The notes beneath the pieces were generated by a model. That model was not told where the DNA came from and searched no databases. It saw only the letters and a program-made list of their open reading frames with translations. Shown here in pieces: positions 12,634 through 40,762 of a DNA stretch of 64,000 bases. How positions within the stretch are numbered: the stretch's first letter is position 1; each line of letters opens with the position of its first letter. Where the stretch lies: contig NC_080734.1 of assembly GCF_019097595.1 (NCBI RefSeq), positions 19,054,892 through 19,118,891 of the forward strand, given 5' to 3'. Made by a program: the position numbers and the translations under genes. This DNA comes from Hemibagrus wyckioides. Taxonomy: Eukaryota; Chordata; Actinopteri; Siluriformes; Bagridae.

Positions 12634-13484
12634 TGAGTATAACGGTCACATACTTTTGACTTAGCTTTATTCAACAACATAATTATGTTATGTGGACTCA
12701 CATGTACTGAAAGGTGTTTTAAAACAAATGTACTGAGCCTCAATAATAATCAGTTTAAGAAGACAGAAAGCTGTTCTATCAGCAAAGAAGAAACCAATTA
12801 TTTTGGCAGTAATGTATACTGCAGTGAATAATGAAGCTGCACTATGACTGACAGTGATAAGCTTTATTCTGAGAGGGAGTTAGAGACAGGCACAATCTCT
12901 CCAAGTCGAGGATGTCCAGTCTTATCCTTTAAGGTCCAGTCAAAGGTGACTACATTCATACATTATTCATTTCAACCAAACACCAGGCTCCTGCTTGGTT
13001 GGAATGAAAAGCTTCAGCCACACTGCTGCTTTGCAGATATGATTGGACAGCCTTGCTCTGAAATGACCGATAACTCACTTTATAAGACTATTTCAGAAAG
13101 AAATTCCAGATGTCTAAATTGTTAAAGCCTGTAGGTCATGTTCCTGAATGCTGGTACTGAGTGCACTGCGGTTAGCAAATGTTTTTTTAAACGTCCATTA
13201 AATCATCATGTGGGGTGATACAGCTGACCGAACACACGCAATGCATCTATTTTAAGTAGAACCACAACGTGGAGATGGTTCACATAAATGGTCGCTAGAA
13301 CTCTACGGACAATTAGGATCATGTTTACAAAGACTCTCCTGGAGGGCTGATCTGAAATCCTGCGATGTGACCACACGAGGTTCTTCATGTCCTCTCTTTG
13401 TAGTTCATTTTTAGAAACTCTGAAAAGCTTCCTTGCTAGAGGCTGCTGCACTGCAAGCCCCATCACCAGAGTCTGAATCAGGAG
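12634..13484. other. Intergenic, nothing recognised
   Basis: Between the third-family Tc1 remnant and the CBR4 stop I see no gene or named repeat. It presumably includes the CBR4 3' UTR, with no strong minus-strand AATAAA close to the stop. Confidence 0.4.
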
Positions 13485-17648
<4,164 letters not shown>

Positions 17649-18354
17649 CAGCCGTCTGTACCAGGAAAAAGACCTGATGATCCACTTATGATCCACTTTT
17701 ATTACCAGTGATTTTATTTAATATTAGAACCTTGTTTTATAAAGCAAGAAGAAGAAGACGTGTGACATGAAAAGGCAAAACAATTCTTGTTTAAATGAAA
17801 TAATGGTTTTCCTATCTATATTTAAACACATGCTCTTAAACTAATTCTATCTCAATTTCTGTAGAAAATAAACATCAACCAACATCCACATATTTTATAT
17901 CATGTCTAACGACCGGTGCAAATAAACCAGAGATGTGCTACTGTACAGAGTGAATAATAAATATGTTGAGCTTGAATGCTGGCCGGTGTGTCAGACAGTG
18001 GTGTATGTGGTTTTAATGGTTCATGGGGAAACTATTGCACCTCTGTGTGGTCATATGGCCTTTTGCTGAAGAGACAAAAAAAACCCCTGACAATCAGCTA
18101 CTTTAATACTGACAGTCAAGAATAAACCAACACTCAGTACTATTACATGAAACTGTATAACTGTATAAGTAACCGGATTGATAGTTTAATCGGATTGAAA
18201 TGCCTTGGTGTAAATACATCAGTCGATCTGAATTACATTTCAGTCGGATTGTAAGGGTTGGTGTAGATCTGAAATAATCATGAAACAGGAAAACCATGCA
18301 TTGTAAGAAATAGTCCTGTGAACACTTGAATCCGATTCATTTACCTTTAAATCT

Positions 18355-18495
18355 ATGTATTTAGTATTTTTGTTATATTCCTATCTTATTTTATTTATTA
18401 CCTGTGATTGTGGATACTACTGGAAGTTGTAAATTTCCTATTGGGATGAATGGATGAATAAAGTATCTATCTATCTATCTATCTATCTATCTAAT
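18355..18495 (+). mobile_element. LINE 3'-end fragment with (ATCT)n tail
   Basis: TTTCCTATTGGGATGAATGGATGAATAAAGT followed by seven ATCT units is the usual 3' terminus of an L2/Rex-type fish retroposon ending in a tetranucleotide array. It lies between CBR4 and its non-coding exon, in the 5' intron. Confidence 0.6.
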
Positions 18496-18504
18496 TAATT
18501 AATA

Positions 18505-18760
18505 AAAACTACCTTGCGCGCATGCGCAGTGCAGTGTAGCGTAGTGGCGTGAACAGATGCTGTGCGCTTGCGCAGACGGTTTCTTTGGAATATATCTAAT
18601 GCATATGTAAACGAGTTTGTGACTCGAATTGCAATGTTTAGATAACATATAAACAGTATTTTTGGAATCCTCGACTGAATCGAATTCCTTCTGACTGCCG
18701 AAAATTGTCGCATGTAAACATACCTACTGACAGTCAAAATGTTGCACTAACTCCTGTGTT
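18505..18760 (-). promoter_or_regulatory. cbr4: CBR4 promoter region and likely non-coding first exon, NRF1-type motifs
   Basis: On the minus strand a good donor (AAG|GTAGTT) lies at 18513/18512. It would end a non-coding exon that splices to an acceptor just upstream of the CBR4 start codon (near 17679). The exon contains GCGCATGCGC (within 516-527 of the 18 kb row), a perfect NRF1-type palindrome. A second NRF1-like GTGCGCTTGCGCAG sits at 18562-18575. NRF1 sites suit a nuclear gene for a mitochondrial enzyme. The TSS is inferred, not seen. Confidence 0.45.
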
Positions 18761-18899
18761 CCGTCTCTGAAAACACGTTATAAACCTAGCAAGGATTTGC
18801 CAGATCATCGGGCTCAGACTAGTAAAATATCCCAAGATGATTATATTACTATATATATTCCTTTCACGTTGCTCTATCATGAACTTCAGCCGAGTTTCC

Positions 18900-19124
18900 T
18901 CAAAACAAGCATGGGTGTCGCCATCTTGGATCAGCTGTGTGCCTAAGCCACGCCCACAACAGTGCATGACGCTTTTTACGTCCTACAACGTACGCTATCA
19001 TTTTATTTTCCTCACCCGTTTAAGTCCTGCCTCCTGTGTATAGCCTATTTAAAAGAGGCGTGGCCTGCCGGAATAGAGGTGGAAATGCAGTTTGGTCAGA
19101 CTCTACGCAGATAGCTTAGTTAAA
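18900..19124 (+). promoter_or_regulatory. trmt1l: TRMT1L promoter / 5' UTR
   Basis: A CpG-containing stretch lies immediately upstream of the TRMT1L start codon, with a TATA-like CTATTTAAAAG near 19046-19056 followed by GGCGTGG. The ATG at 19125 sits in the context TTAAAATGG. With the CBR4 5' region 0.4-0.6 kb away on the other strand, this looks like a divergent promoter. Exact start sites were not determined. Confidence 0.4.
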
Positions 19125-28444
<9,320 letters not shown>

Positions 28445-28711
28445 ACATGGACAAAAGCCAACAGCAATATTAGTAATGTTATTAATAATAATCTGGTGTT
28501 GAATAGTGTTGCTCTGGCAACGGGATGCCACATAACTGCAGAGCTGTGTGTGTGTGTGTGTGTGTGTGCACGCCTTTCTGCTCATACTACTGTACTCTAT
28601 AGTACACCACTTAGAGTATCACTGTACTAACTACTGTACAGTACACACCACATCCAACCATTATACCCACCATGGGCCCCTCTCTCTCTCACATGCACAC
28701 ACACACACACA

Positions 28712-28762
<51 letters not shown>

Positions 28763-29236
28763 AGTTAACTCAGTGATACTTTGAGATACTTGTCCTTTTT
28801 AGTCGGCTAGTATTAATAATAATAATTAATAAGTGGCTTTCAGAAGTGACCAGTGTTTGTACTTCCTGCCCCTCAGAAGGTTCATGTTTTATATTAGAAA
28901 AGTGTTTCTCGACATTAATCCTATACCCTGATGTGTGGTGTAAGCTGCTATACAGTACAGTCGTATGCCCAGGATCCTAATGCACTGAGACTTTGCGCCA
29001 TTTCGTTGTTTTTTTTATTCTTTAATCTATCAATCTGAGCCTGTCTGCTTTCAGTATCGAATGCTCGTATTTATTTTTTTACACGTTGGAATATTTTAAG
29101 AGCAGTTTTGTTGAGCTTGATGTATGATCTCTGTATTGTTAGGCTGGAGCTTCAGAGCTGCAGAGTCAGATTTATACAACACATTGAGTTAAGCCTTACA
29201 ACATAAATAAATAAACTCCTTACAACACGAATAAAG
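28445..29236 (+). other. trmt1l: TRMT1L 3' UTR
   Basis: Non-coding sequence after the stop contains a GT tract (28543-28568) and a compound CA/CT microsatellite (28691-28762). Overlapping AATAAATAAA hexamers occur at about 29204-29216 and a second AATAAA at 29230-29235. These mark probable alternative polyadenylation sites. A Tc1-like fragment begins about 30 bp later. Confidence 0.55.
28691..28762 (+). repeat. (CA)n(CT)n microsatellite in TRMT1L 3' UTR
   Basis: Compound dinucleotide array inside the transcribed 3' UTR. Confidence 0.9.
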
Positions 29237-29262
29237 CTAACATGCTGTGTTTGGAATGTGGA

Positions 29263-29839
<577 letters not shown>

Positions 29840-29859
29840 AAACCCTGAGGCATGTCTGA

Positions 29860-30870
29860 AATCGTAGATTGAAAATGTCACTGTTTTTATACAGGAGGAC
29901 GTCATCAAATACCACTGGTATTTAAATACAATACGGTATTTTTAGTGTCCTCTAACCTGAAGGGATTTGTAAGACATTTTTCATAAACGTCACGCTGGCT
30001 GATGTACACTAACTTGACAGGATATTAAAACACAAAACCTTAAACCTCTTTTGAAGGCTGTGTCCCTCTTTAATATGCCTGTGTTTGGGTTCATGCACTA
30101 GTTAAAAAAACAACCTGATGGCCGCTGGTCAGAGCTTCACGGACACGCCTCTCATTAAAGGTTTAATGTAGAGTAAAAGGAGCCTTGGCTTTAAAAGTTA
30201 TGTGAGTTTTCCACACTCTCATCATTACATTTACTATTATTAACTAACCCTATTAGACCCGTTATATGGAATAATAGACAGTTCACCTCCATCTATAGTG
30301 ATACTTCAGACACGTCTGGTTTCGTGACATTTATAAATTATTGCTTCAGTGGGATTTTGACTCTACTATGAGCGTAGCCGAGCCTGGCAAGCAGGCTTTG
30401 TACCACAGGCTTTCTATTGTTAGCCAAACAGTAATGGTTTCATGAAAGCTTTGAGTTACAGCTCTATTACCTTAAACAGACCTCTCTCCCCCGGGGCATC
30501 TTTGGGCCGGTTCTGCTCGGATAGTCTTCTCCATATACAACACAAGTCCATTGTTCTAGGTAATGATTAGAACCCTGGCTGAAATCTTTACAAGGAACCG
30601 CCTTGACTCCCTGTTCTTTTAGCCATCACCCATGTTACTGGATTATTTTTTTCGTCCCCCAGAGATCTAGGACCATGTGGAGAAAGAGCACATAAAAGTC
30701 TCATCAGTTTGACTAATTATTCATATTTAAGAAATGACCTTCAGCATTTTTAGAAGGTTTATTTTAGTCTTAAATTTTAAAATGCAAAACTTACAGAAAA
30801 ATTATACCATCAAATAAAATGTAACAGAAACCAGGTGAGGGGGAAAATAAGTAAATAAGCACTAGTACTA
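29860..30870. other. Intergenic, nothing recognised
   Basis: AT-moderate DNA downstream of TRMT1L without coding signals or clear repeats. Confidence 0.4.
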
Positions 30871-30875
30871 TTTAT

Positions 30876-31100
30876 TTATTTATTTAATCCATCCATATAC
30901 CTCCTCTTTGGCCTTCCTCTTTGCCTCCTGCCTGGCAGCTCCATGTCCAACATTCTCCTACCAATATACTCACTCTCCCTCCTCTGAACATGTCCAAACC
31001 ATCTTAATCTGGCCTCCCTAACTTTGTCCCCTAACTTTGTCCCCCAAACGTCCAACATGAGCTGTCCCTCGCTGTGGCCACCCCTGAAGGGAAAAGCCGA
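30876..31100 (-). mobile_element. Chimeric LINE reverse-transcriptase fragment
   Basis: The minus strand encodes REARLRWFGHVQRRESEYIG then PGRRQRGRPKRRYMDG, a C-terminal segment common to fish RTE/craft-like retrotransposons. The adjacent 31045-31100 segment (GGCCACCCCTGAAGGGAAAAGCCGAA) reads in plus orientation as the 3' tail of such an element. The two are joined in inverted order. Confidence 0.7.
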
Positions 31101-31364
31101 AGGAAGAGGACCCATCTACTGATTGTTTAGTTTATTCACAGTTATTCTGATACCCACAGCATCACAATACAACCACAGCACGCCCCAGGAGGTCTTTCCT
31201 ATCAGCGGCCATCGATACTCTATAACTCCTCCCCTTTCAGTACGGAGCAGCTGCAATATCATACCATCATACCATGTGCAATATCACATCATGTCCAATA
31301 TGTTCTACTTCCCTAGCACCATTTCTGTACATGACTACATTTTGTATATATAGAATATTTCATT

Positions 31365-31605
31365 TATTGAGCTCAAATGGTTAAAGCTCTGCGTTACTGG
31401 CCGGAAAATTGGGGTTCATGCCCCAGCACTGCCAAGCTGCCACCGTTGGGCCCTTGAGCAAGGCCCCTAACCCACCCTGCTCCAGTGGCGCTGCATCATG
31501 GCTGACCCTGTGCTCTGACCCCAACCTCCAAGGATGGGATATGCAAAGAAAGAGTTTCACTGTGCAGTAATGTATACGTGACAAATAAAGACCACTTCAT
31601 TTCTA
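31365..31605 (+). repeat. SINE-like dispersed repeat, copy 3
   Basis: GGTTAAAGCTCTGCGTTACT, GGGGTTCATGCCCCAGCACT, GGCCCTTGAGCAAGGCCCCT and a GACAAATAAAGACCACTT tail. Upstream of SRD5A3. Confidence 0.75.
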
Positions 31606-31756
31606 TTTATTTTCTCATTTCCAATCTGATCATATTAATAAACTTTTATCTTTTTCATCTTATCTTATATTAAGAGAAGCACTCCCGCGGAACCCGAAAT
31701 CACAACCCTTTGTTTCCCGACGGAATGTTTTCACCAGCCAACCCCGTCACGTTGCT

Positions 31757-34507
<2,751 letters not shown>

Positions 34508-34560
34508 ACAGCTCGTTTTTTAAAAGATATTAACATGTAAAAATTGTGTGATTAAAAATG
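34508..34560 (+). terminator. srd5a3: SRD5A3 short 3' UTR with ATTAAA signal
   Basis: About 40 bp after the stop lies GTGATTAAAAATG, an ATTAAA variant poly(A) signal near 34551. A canonical AATAAA at 35004-35009 is a possible distal site but follows repeats. Confidence 0.4.
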
Positions 34561-34674
34561 TTATCAGTGAAAAAAGAAATGAGTTTGTAATGAATCTACA
34601 ACATGCTATTGGGCTCACACCTAAAACTTCTCCTCACTCTGCTGTACGAAAACATCTGACTTTATTATTCAAGG

Positions 34675-34945
34675 GGAAACCACTTAGCAACACCCTAGCA
34701 ACCGCCTAGCTTACACCTGGCAACACCATTGAAACTACCTGGAATACAATAGCAACCATGTAGCATCACATAAAACACCATAGCAACCACCTGGGATACC
34801 ACAGCATCCAGCAACACCCTAGAACCAGTTTGGATAACCATGACATCTGCCTAGCAACATCATAGCAACCGCCTGGAATTACATAGCAAACTCTACCTAG
34901 CAGCAACCACCTGAGGTATAACAGCAACCAATCAGCTTCCACCTC
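34675..34945 (+). repeat. Degenerate TAGCAACC-type tandem repeat
   Basis: Loosely repeated motifs CTAGCAAC, CATAGCAACC, ACCACCTGG and ACCACCTGA recur about every 18-40 bp downstream of SRD5A3. It is an old, diverged minisatellite without coding potential. Confidence 0.6.
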
Positions 34946-35518
34946 ATAATGTTCATATGCTCATGAATGTCCATGCTCATAATGTTATGATCAGTGTATT
35001 TAAAATAAAGAAGTTGCATGGTGTAGATCCAGTACATCATTACACATCACCATGCTACAGAGTGCTGTTTTAACTTAATATCAATCCCGTAATGCAGTGC
35101 AGTCGATACCTTCACTGCTATAATAATGATGTTTGGTAAGAAATAATAAATAGCACCATTTTAGACTGAGAGTGATGATCCTGTTTCAGGTTTTTATTGC
35201 ACAAAGGAAATGAATCCACACAAAAAGGTTAAAGAAGAGAAAAAAGGGAAACTCTGAATAGTGTTCTACTGAAGGTGTGATGATGGAACTGAACAGCGCT
35301 GTTCTGCTCGAGGAAACTGAACCCGAAGCCACAAATTAATCAGACATTTTACTGTATGAAGGAAGCCGTAAGACTGAAGCAGATTCTCCTCGTTCCTGGA
35401 TAACATGCAACACTCAGTTTATCCATAACACATGATTTCATATGTTCCTCTCATCCTGTAATCCCAGAAAGTGAGACTAAAGTTTGTCACAACCTCACTG
35501 TCCACTTTATTAGATACA

Positions 35519-36719
35519 ATAATAGAAAATTCTCTGACCCAAAGTCTTTTTCCATAACAAGTTTCCACAATTCGCATTCAATTCTACAGTGACGTTGTAG
35601 AGGCAGCCGTCTCCTAACACTGGAGGCTTAAAATAAACTCATCATCCACTTTATTAGGAATGCCTGCACGCACAAGCAGTTCTCCAATCGGCCAATCATG
35701 TGGCAGCGGCACGATGTATAAAATCATACAGATAAAGATCAAGAGCTTCGGTTAATGTTCACATTTAACATCAGAATGAAGTCGTCGTCTGATCTCTGTG
35801 ATTTTAACTCTGTAGTATTGTTGTTGAGATTTTTAGAAACTGATGATCTCCTGCTGGGATTTTCACACACAACAATCTCTAGAGTTTACACAGAAAGATA
35901 GAGAAAACCAGTCTCATTAAGAGACAGTTGTGTGTGTGTGAACACCTTGATAATGAGAGAGATCAGAGGAAAATGGCCAGACTGGTTTGAACTGATAGGA
36001 AGGATATAGAAGCTCTTATGATCACTCAAGCAGAAGACCACACTGGACTCCACTCCTGATAGACAAATATCACTTTATTCGAATCTTTATCTAGTTTGTG
36101 TGAGTCTGTGTTCATGACAGCCTCAGACTCGTGTTCTTGGCTGAGAGGAGAGGAACCTGATGTGCTGTTGTAGCTCATCCACCTCAGGGTTTAATGTTTT
36201 GTGCACGCTGAGATGCTTTTCTGCTCACCACGGTCGTAAAGAGTGATTATATGACTTACTCTAACCTTCCTGAGAGCTTGAATCAATCTGATCATTCTCC
36301 TCTGTTTATCTCTCTCATCAACAAGGTGTTCACACACACACAGACCTGTCTCTCACTTCTGTATCATTCTGTGTAAACTCTAGAGACTGCTGTGTGTGTG
36401 AAAATCCCATCATCCAACAACCACACTACGGTTAAAATCACAGAGATCAGACTACTTCTTCATTCTGATGCTTGGTGTGAACATTAACCGAAGCTCTTGA
36501 TCTTTATCTGTATGATTTTGTACATGGTGCCGCTGCCATATGTTTGGCTGACTGGAGAACGGCTTGTACGTGCAGGCATTCCTTATAAAGTGGACGATGA
36601 GTTCTTTTTAAGCCTCCAGTGTTTATAGATGGCTGCCTCTATAACGTTACTGTAGAACCGGATGTGAATTGAGGAAACTCGTTATGTAAAAGACTTTGGG
36701 GTCAGAGAATTTTCTATTA
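35519..36719. repeat. Large foldback (inverted repeat) DNA-transposon structure
   Basis: The left arm (about 35519-36040) and right arm (about 36170-36719) are reverse complements at most positions, around a spacer of about 130 bp. Examples are the outer ends ATAGAAAATTCTCTGACCC / GGGTCAGAGAATTTTCTAT, CACTTTATTAGGAATGCCTG, AAGATCAAGAGCTTCGGTTA and CTCTAGAGTTTACACAGAA. The sequence matches a widespread fish DNA-transposon repeat. It may be two copies inserted head-to-head or a true foldback element. It lies between SRD5A3 and C12orf57. Confidence 0.85.
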
Positions 36720-37282
36720 CTTGTTTGGGTTTGCTGATCTTTGCACTGCCGCAGGATTTCCATCAGAGTGAGATATCGCTCTAGTCTCTTTCACACACAT
36801 TTTGTAATTTCCCAGGAATTTCCAGGTTTGTGCAAAAAATCTTATTATAATACAGCGAGGTACAAATAAATACGAGCGAGAGTATGAAATGGAAATACAA
36901 AAAAGTAGGAATGCCATGGGAATGTGAGAAGTTCAGGATATGAATAGTGGATTTTCCAGACTATAATTTGTAGGATTTATTGGTTTGTGCTCTTTATAGC
37001 ATGCATTGCGACTCGAAATAAGGCGATTTCCATCATTCTGGAATTTTCAGTGCAACTACTATGGAGAACAATTGCACAGCAGTGATTTTCCCTTTAATAT
37101 AAACATGCTGAAATTCCCTGCAGTGGGTACGAGCGTGTCTTAAACCCCACCAGCCACCATGTGCGATGCTCTCCACTCTGAATCTGTTTAATAATCTCAT
37201 AGTCTGGAAAATCCACCCATATTTCGGATGTGTGACCGTTAATGTGAGGATGTTTCGAACCCCCGTGACGTGAATGTTGAAT

Positions 37283-38136
37283 TTACGATGCTGGAATTCC
37301 TCCCCCGATGGGCGGAGTTGAGAGAGGAGGCAGGAGAAGAGACTTCAGCTTGAGTGACATGGCGGCGATCTCTGGGTCCTGAGACTCGTACATCTTCACC
37401 AGTCTGGCGAACTTCAGGACACCTGAACAAATAACCAAAGCAAAAGGGGATACGTTCAAGAGGATGTGTTTACGAATAACCACTCTGTCCAGCTCTGACC
37501 GGAACCAGTCCAGAGAAGACCATTAGTTTTTCTCACAATCTCAAGATAATAATAAGTTAAGGCTCTGGGTAGTTGACCAGAAGATCAGGGTTCGAGCCCC
37601 AGCACCGCCAAGCTGTCATCATTGGGCCCTGCTCCAGGGGCACTGTATCATGGCTGACACTGTGCTCTGACCCCAACCTCCACGGATGGGATATTGTGCA
37701 GTAATGTATACGTGACAAATAAAGACACCTTAACTTCTGGAATGACCATAAACCTCTGTTGATCTCATCCATGGAGCAGGAAATAAAATCAGTAAAGGGT
37801 TAGATGCCGGTGTCTCACCTTCTCCTTCGTTATTGAAGCCGTAAGCCTTGATCACTTCCTGCTGGATTTGTGTAGCCACAGGCAGGACCAGCTGGAGCAT
37901 CTTCCCCATGTCATTACAGGCACTTTCCCTCGCCTCCTCCATCCGAGAGGCATTCTCAGGCACAGAGAAAGCCTGGATCACCTCACTCAGCACCACTACA
38001 ACACACACACACACACAGATACAGAGTTACACAGGAAGAGGGTTCAGGTCATTGGGATGACCATGACCATGAGTTGAACTTTACCTCGAGCTTGTTCTAT
38101 TGTCAGTGTGGGCTGCTGAGCTGGAGCTGATGCCAT
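37283..38136 (-). CDS. c12orf57: Protein C10 (C12orf57 homologue), complete
   Basis: A small conserved vertebrate protein of poorly understood function; the human gene is mutated in Temtamy syndrome. Coding exons (minus): 38136-38085, 37995-37819 and 37422-37283, in phase, giving 122 residues plus TAA (human about 126). The sequence carries the family core: VVLSEVIQAFSVPENASRM, CNDMGKMLQLVLPVATQIQQ, EVIKAYGFNNEGEGVLKFARL, and a proline-rich tail ending PAS. The middle exon has almost no substitutions relative to what I recall of the human protein. Just upstream of the ATG an acceptor (TGTATTTTAG|AGATAAAGCC) indicates a separate non-coding first exon, probably in the GC-richer sequence at 38440-38540. 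No membrane segment or signal peptide is evident. Confidence 0.93.
37557..37745 (+). repeat. SINE-like dispersed repeat, copy 4
   Basis: GGGTTCGAGCCCCAGCACCG, CTCCAGGGGCACTGTATCAT and a GTGACAAATAAAGACACCTT tail. It lies in the last C12orf57 intron, opposite strand. Confidence 0.75.
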
Positions 38137-38439
38137 TCCGGCTTTATCTCTAAAATACAACCGATTTATCAACACAATAAAAACCATAACAGTAGTAACA
38201 TGTACACAGGACCGGCTAATAAAGAGAGAACATTAATAATAACTACAAGTGAATAAACAGCCTGCTACAAATTCCTATAAATATATATAGAGATAGAACT
38301 AACATCCCTGAATGAAGCTGAGAAAGCAAGCTGAACAATTCTAGCGTTAGAAGGAAATCTTTCACAGCAGGTTTCAGTATTTACTTACAATTAAAAGCGT
38401 TTTTATTCCGTAAATCAATAAATAATATATATATTTTAA

Positions 38440-38560
38440 AGTTTACAGCAAGCGCTCGGCTACGCGTTATTTTCTTTTCCCCCACCCGTATTCCAACAAG
38501 TCTGCGCCTCCGCTGAACGACTGCTCAGTTCATTGGCTAAGCGTAGGACGCTTAAAAACT
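38440..38560 (-). promoter_or_regulatory. c12orf57: Probable C12orf57 promoter / non-coding exon 1
   Basis: Upstream of the 5'-UTR acceptor is a local CpG-richer patch (CGCTCGGCTACGCG; CTCCGCTGAACGAC; CATTGGCTAAGCG with a CCAAT-type ATTGG). It is the likely start region for the minus-strand transcript. No TATA box is evident. Confidence 0.35.
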
Positions 38561-38924
38561 ACCAACCAATCACCTCACAGAACGCACAGACTTTTAACCA
38601 ATCCCGGTGCGGAGGGAGAGGTTTTGGCGAAATACGGGTGTGAAAATAAAAGTCAACAAATGCACGACAGTTCCGGGGTGTTGCACTAAAATTGGTGCGA
38701 CCATCAGAAACGTCCGTGTGCAACAAAAAAAAACCCTGAGTTTTCTTAAAATAACAGTCGGCACTGGCAATGGAGGTTCGGACATGGACAAAGTTATTGT
38801 TTTTATAACTGACCACTACAGTGGACTGGAGTTAAAGTCAAAGTTCAGACATACAGCTTACAGCTTTAGCAAGAGTGTAGGAATTTTTATATATTGGCCT
38901 CAGTTTAAAAAAAAGAAAATAAAT

Positions 38925-39155
38925 GGAAGGAGAGAGAGAGAGAGGAAGGGAGAAAGGGGGGGGCAGAGACAGAGAGGGGGAGGGAGGGAGGTCGAGAGAA
39001 AGAGAAGAAGGTACAGAGAGAGTCAGACAGAGAGAAGGAAGGAGGGAGGGAGAAAGAGACAGAGAGAGAAGGAGGGAGGGAGAAAGAGACAGAGAGAGAG
39101 AGAGAAGGAGGGAGGGAGAAAGAGACAGAGATAAGGGGAGGGAGAGAGAGAATAA
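38925..39155 (+). repeat. GA/GGGA purine tract
   Basis: Over 220 bp of almost pure purine (GAGAGAGG, GGAGGGAGGGAGAAAGAGACAGAG recurring as 33-37 bp units near 39040-39125). No gene; frames here are low complexity. Confidence 0.9.
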
Positions 39156-39768
39156 ACATTAGAATAGGTCAAATCATCTATTTAGTAGAAGGAAGGCACT
39201 GGTGAGCTCAGGAACATCAGAAGACCCTGACTGAGGGAGCTGACAGTAGAATAAGGAATTGTTTCCCTGGTGAAGAAGCAGCTCTTTACCACAGTTAGCT
39301 GGGTCAGGAACATTTTCCAGGATGTAGATGTATCTGTGTCAAAGTCAACATTCAAGAGAAGGAATTTATGGAGTGTATAGGGCTGTATTACCTGCTCACA
39401 TTCAGCTGATGGAGGTGAAGACAGCTGTATTAGAGACCTGGCTGAACATCAGCAGGGTAGAAACTCAGTGTCTGATGTGTGTCCACATATTTATGGACCT
39501 GTCCTTATCTATAACTTATGTTAGTTGGATTTTCTTGTAGCTAACAAAATGTACCTAGACTTACACTTAAGTCAGAGTGAGTGTAGCTGCGCGAACACTT
39601 CAGATCAGATCCAGTCTCCTACTCGCTTACCTGAGCACTTCCTGCCTGTACATACAGCTGTATTTCTATTAATATAGCTAATATCTAATGTTATGAGTAA
39701 CACTGGACAACTTTAATTTGAATTATGGCCATCTGTGCTAGTCAAGAGGCAGACAGTTAGCACAAATG

Positions 39769-40386
39769 CACTATATTGCCAAACATTTTGGGACACCCCT
39801 CCAAATCATTGAATTCAGGTGTTGGACTTGGCCCCTTAGTTCCAGTGAAAGGAACTCTTAATGCTTCAGCATGCCAAGACATTTTAGATGAATTAGAGCG
39901 GAGACTGTGAGCCAGGCCAAAACTGGGACCTTCACATGCACATGCTTATAATATAGAGTTGTCCCACCCTTTACAGCTATAACAGCTTCAGCTCTTCTGG
40001 GAAGGCTTTCCACAAGGTTTAGGAGTGTGTTTATGGGAATTTTTGACCATTCCTTTTGACCATGTTGGACGAGAAGGTCTGGCTCACAGTCTCCGCTCTA
40101 ATTCATCCCAAAGGTGTTCTATGGGGTTGAGGTCAGGACTCTGTGAAGTTCCTCCACACCAAACTCACTCATCCATGACTTTATGGACCTTGTTTTGGTC
40201 ACTGGTGTGCAGTCATGTTGGAACAGGAAGCGGTCATCCCCAAACTGTTCCCACAAGGCATGAAATTGTCCAAAATGGCTTGGTATGAAGCTGAAGCATT
40301 AAGAGTTCCTTTAACTGGAACTAAGGGGCCGAGCCCAACCCCTGAAAAACAACACCTGAATTCACTGATCTTTTGGCAATATAGTG
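39769..40386. mobile_element. Rearranged Tc1-family copy
   Basis: Starts CACTATATTGCCAAACATTT and ends TTTTGGCAATATAGTG then TA. The interior contains transposase-derived segments in rearranged order (39890-39910 and 39955-40330). The left flank is TG rather than TA, suggesting mutation after insertion. Confidence 0.75.
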
Positions 40387-40399
40387 TATCTTCCAATGC

Positions 40400-40762
40400 T
40401 AGCTGTACTCTGTGTGTCTGTGTGTAAGAGTAGGTTTTCATTTAATGTAACAATTATTTTTGAGACATAAATAACATATTTTATTCCCTCTGCTTTGAAC
40501 ACAGTTATTAATTTCTGGACACAAATCATAAAATAAGAGACAAACAAATCCATTCTTCCAACAGCAGCTTAAAGTCAAACCAAAACAATAATAAAACAAC
40601 TTAAAACCCACTTCACTTTCCCCTTCACACAGCTCCTGAAGCTGTAATAATTACTCAAATTATTTTAATAAAGAAATAACTTCCAGAAGTCATGGCATGA
40701 CTGAGTTTTTAACTAGAGATTGTTCAGAGAGTGTCCTATACAGCTTTAGCCGGCGCTCTGCT
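40400..40762 (-). other. niban1: NIBAN1 3' UTR
   Basis: AT-rich non-coding sequence lies downstream of the NIBAN1 stop (minus strand), with a minus-strand AATAAA near 40479-40485. It abuts a Tc1-like remnant (39769-40386). The exact 3' end is uncertain. Confidence 0.45.

Noticed and set aside
17649..17696. Upstream in-frame ATG of CBR4 adding MDHKWIIRSFSWYRRL
   Set aside because: An acceptor-like CATCAG|GT lies within this segment, and the family N-terminus begins just before the GGSRGIG motif, as with MSRLGVVFGGSRG.
38607..39162. 175-codon plus frame with Arg/Glu/Gly repeats
   Set aside because: Runs into the GA/GGGA purine tract; composition only.
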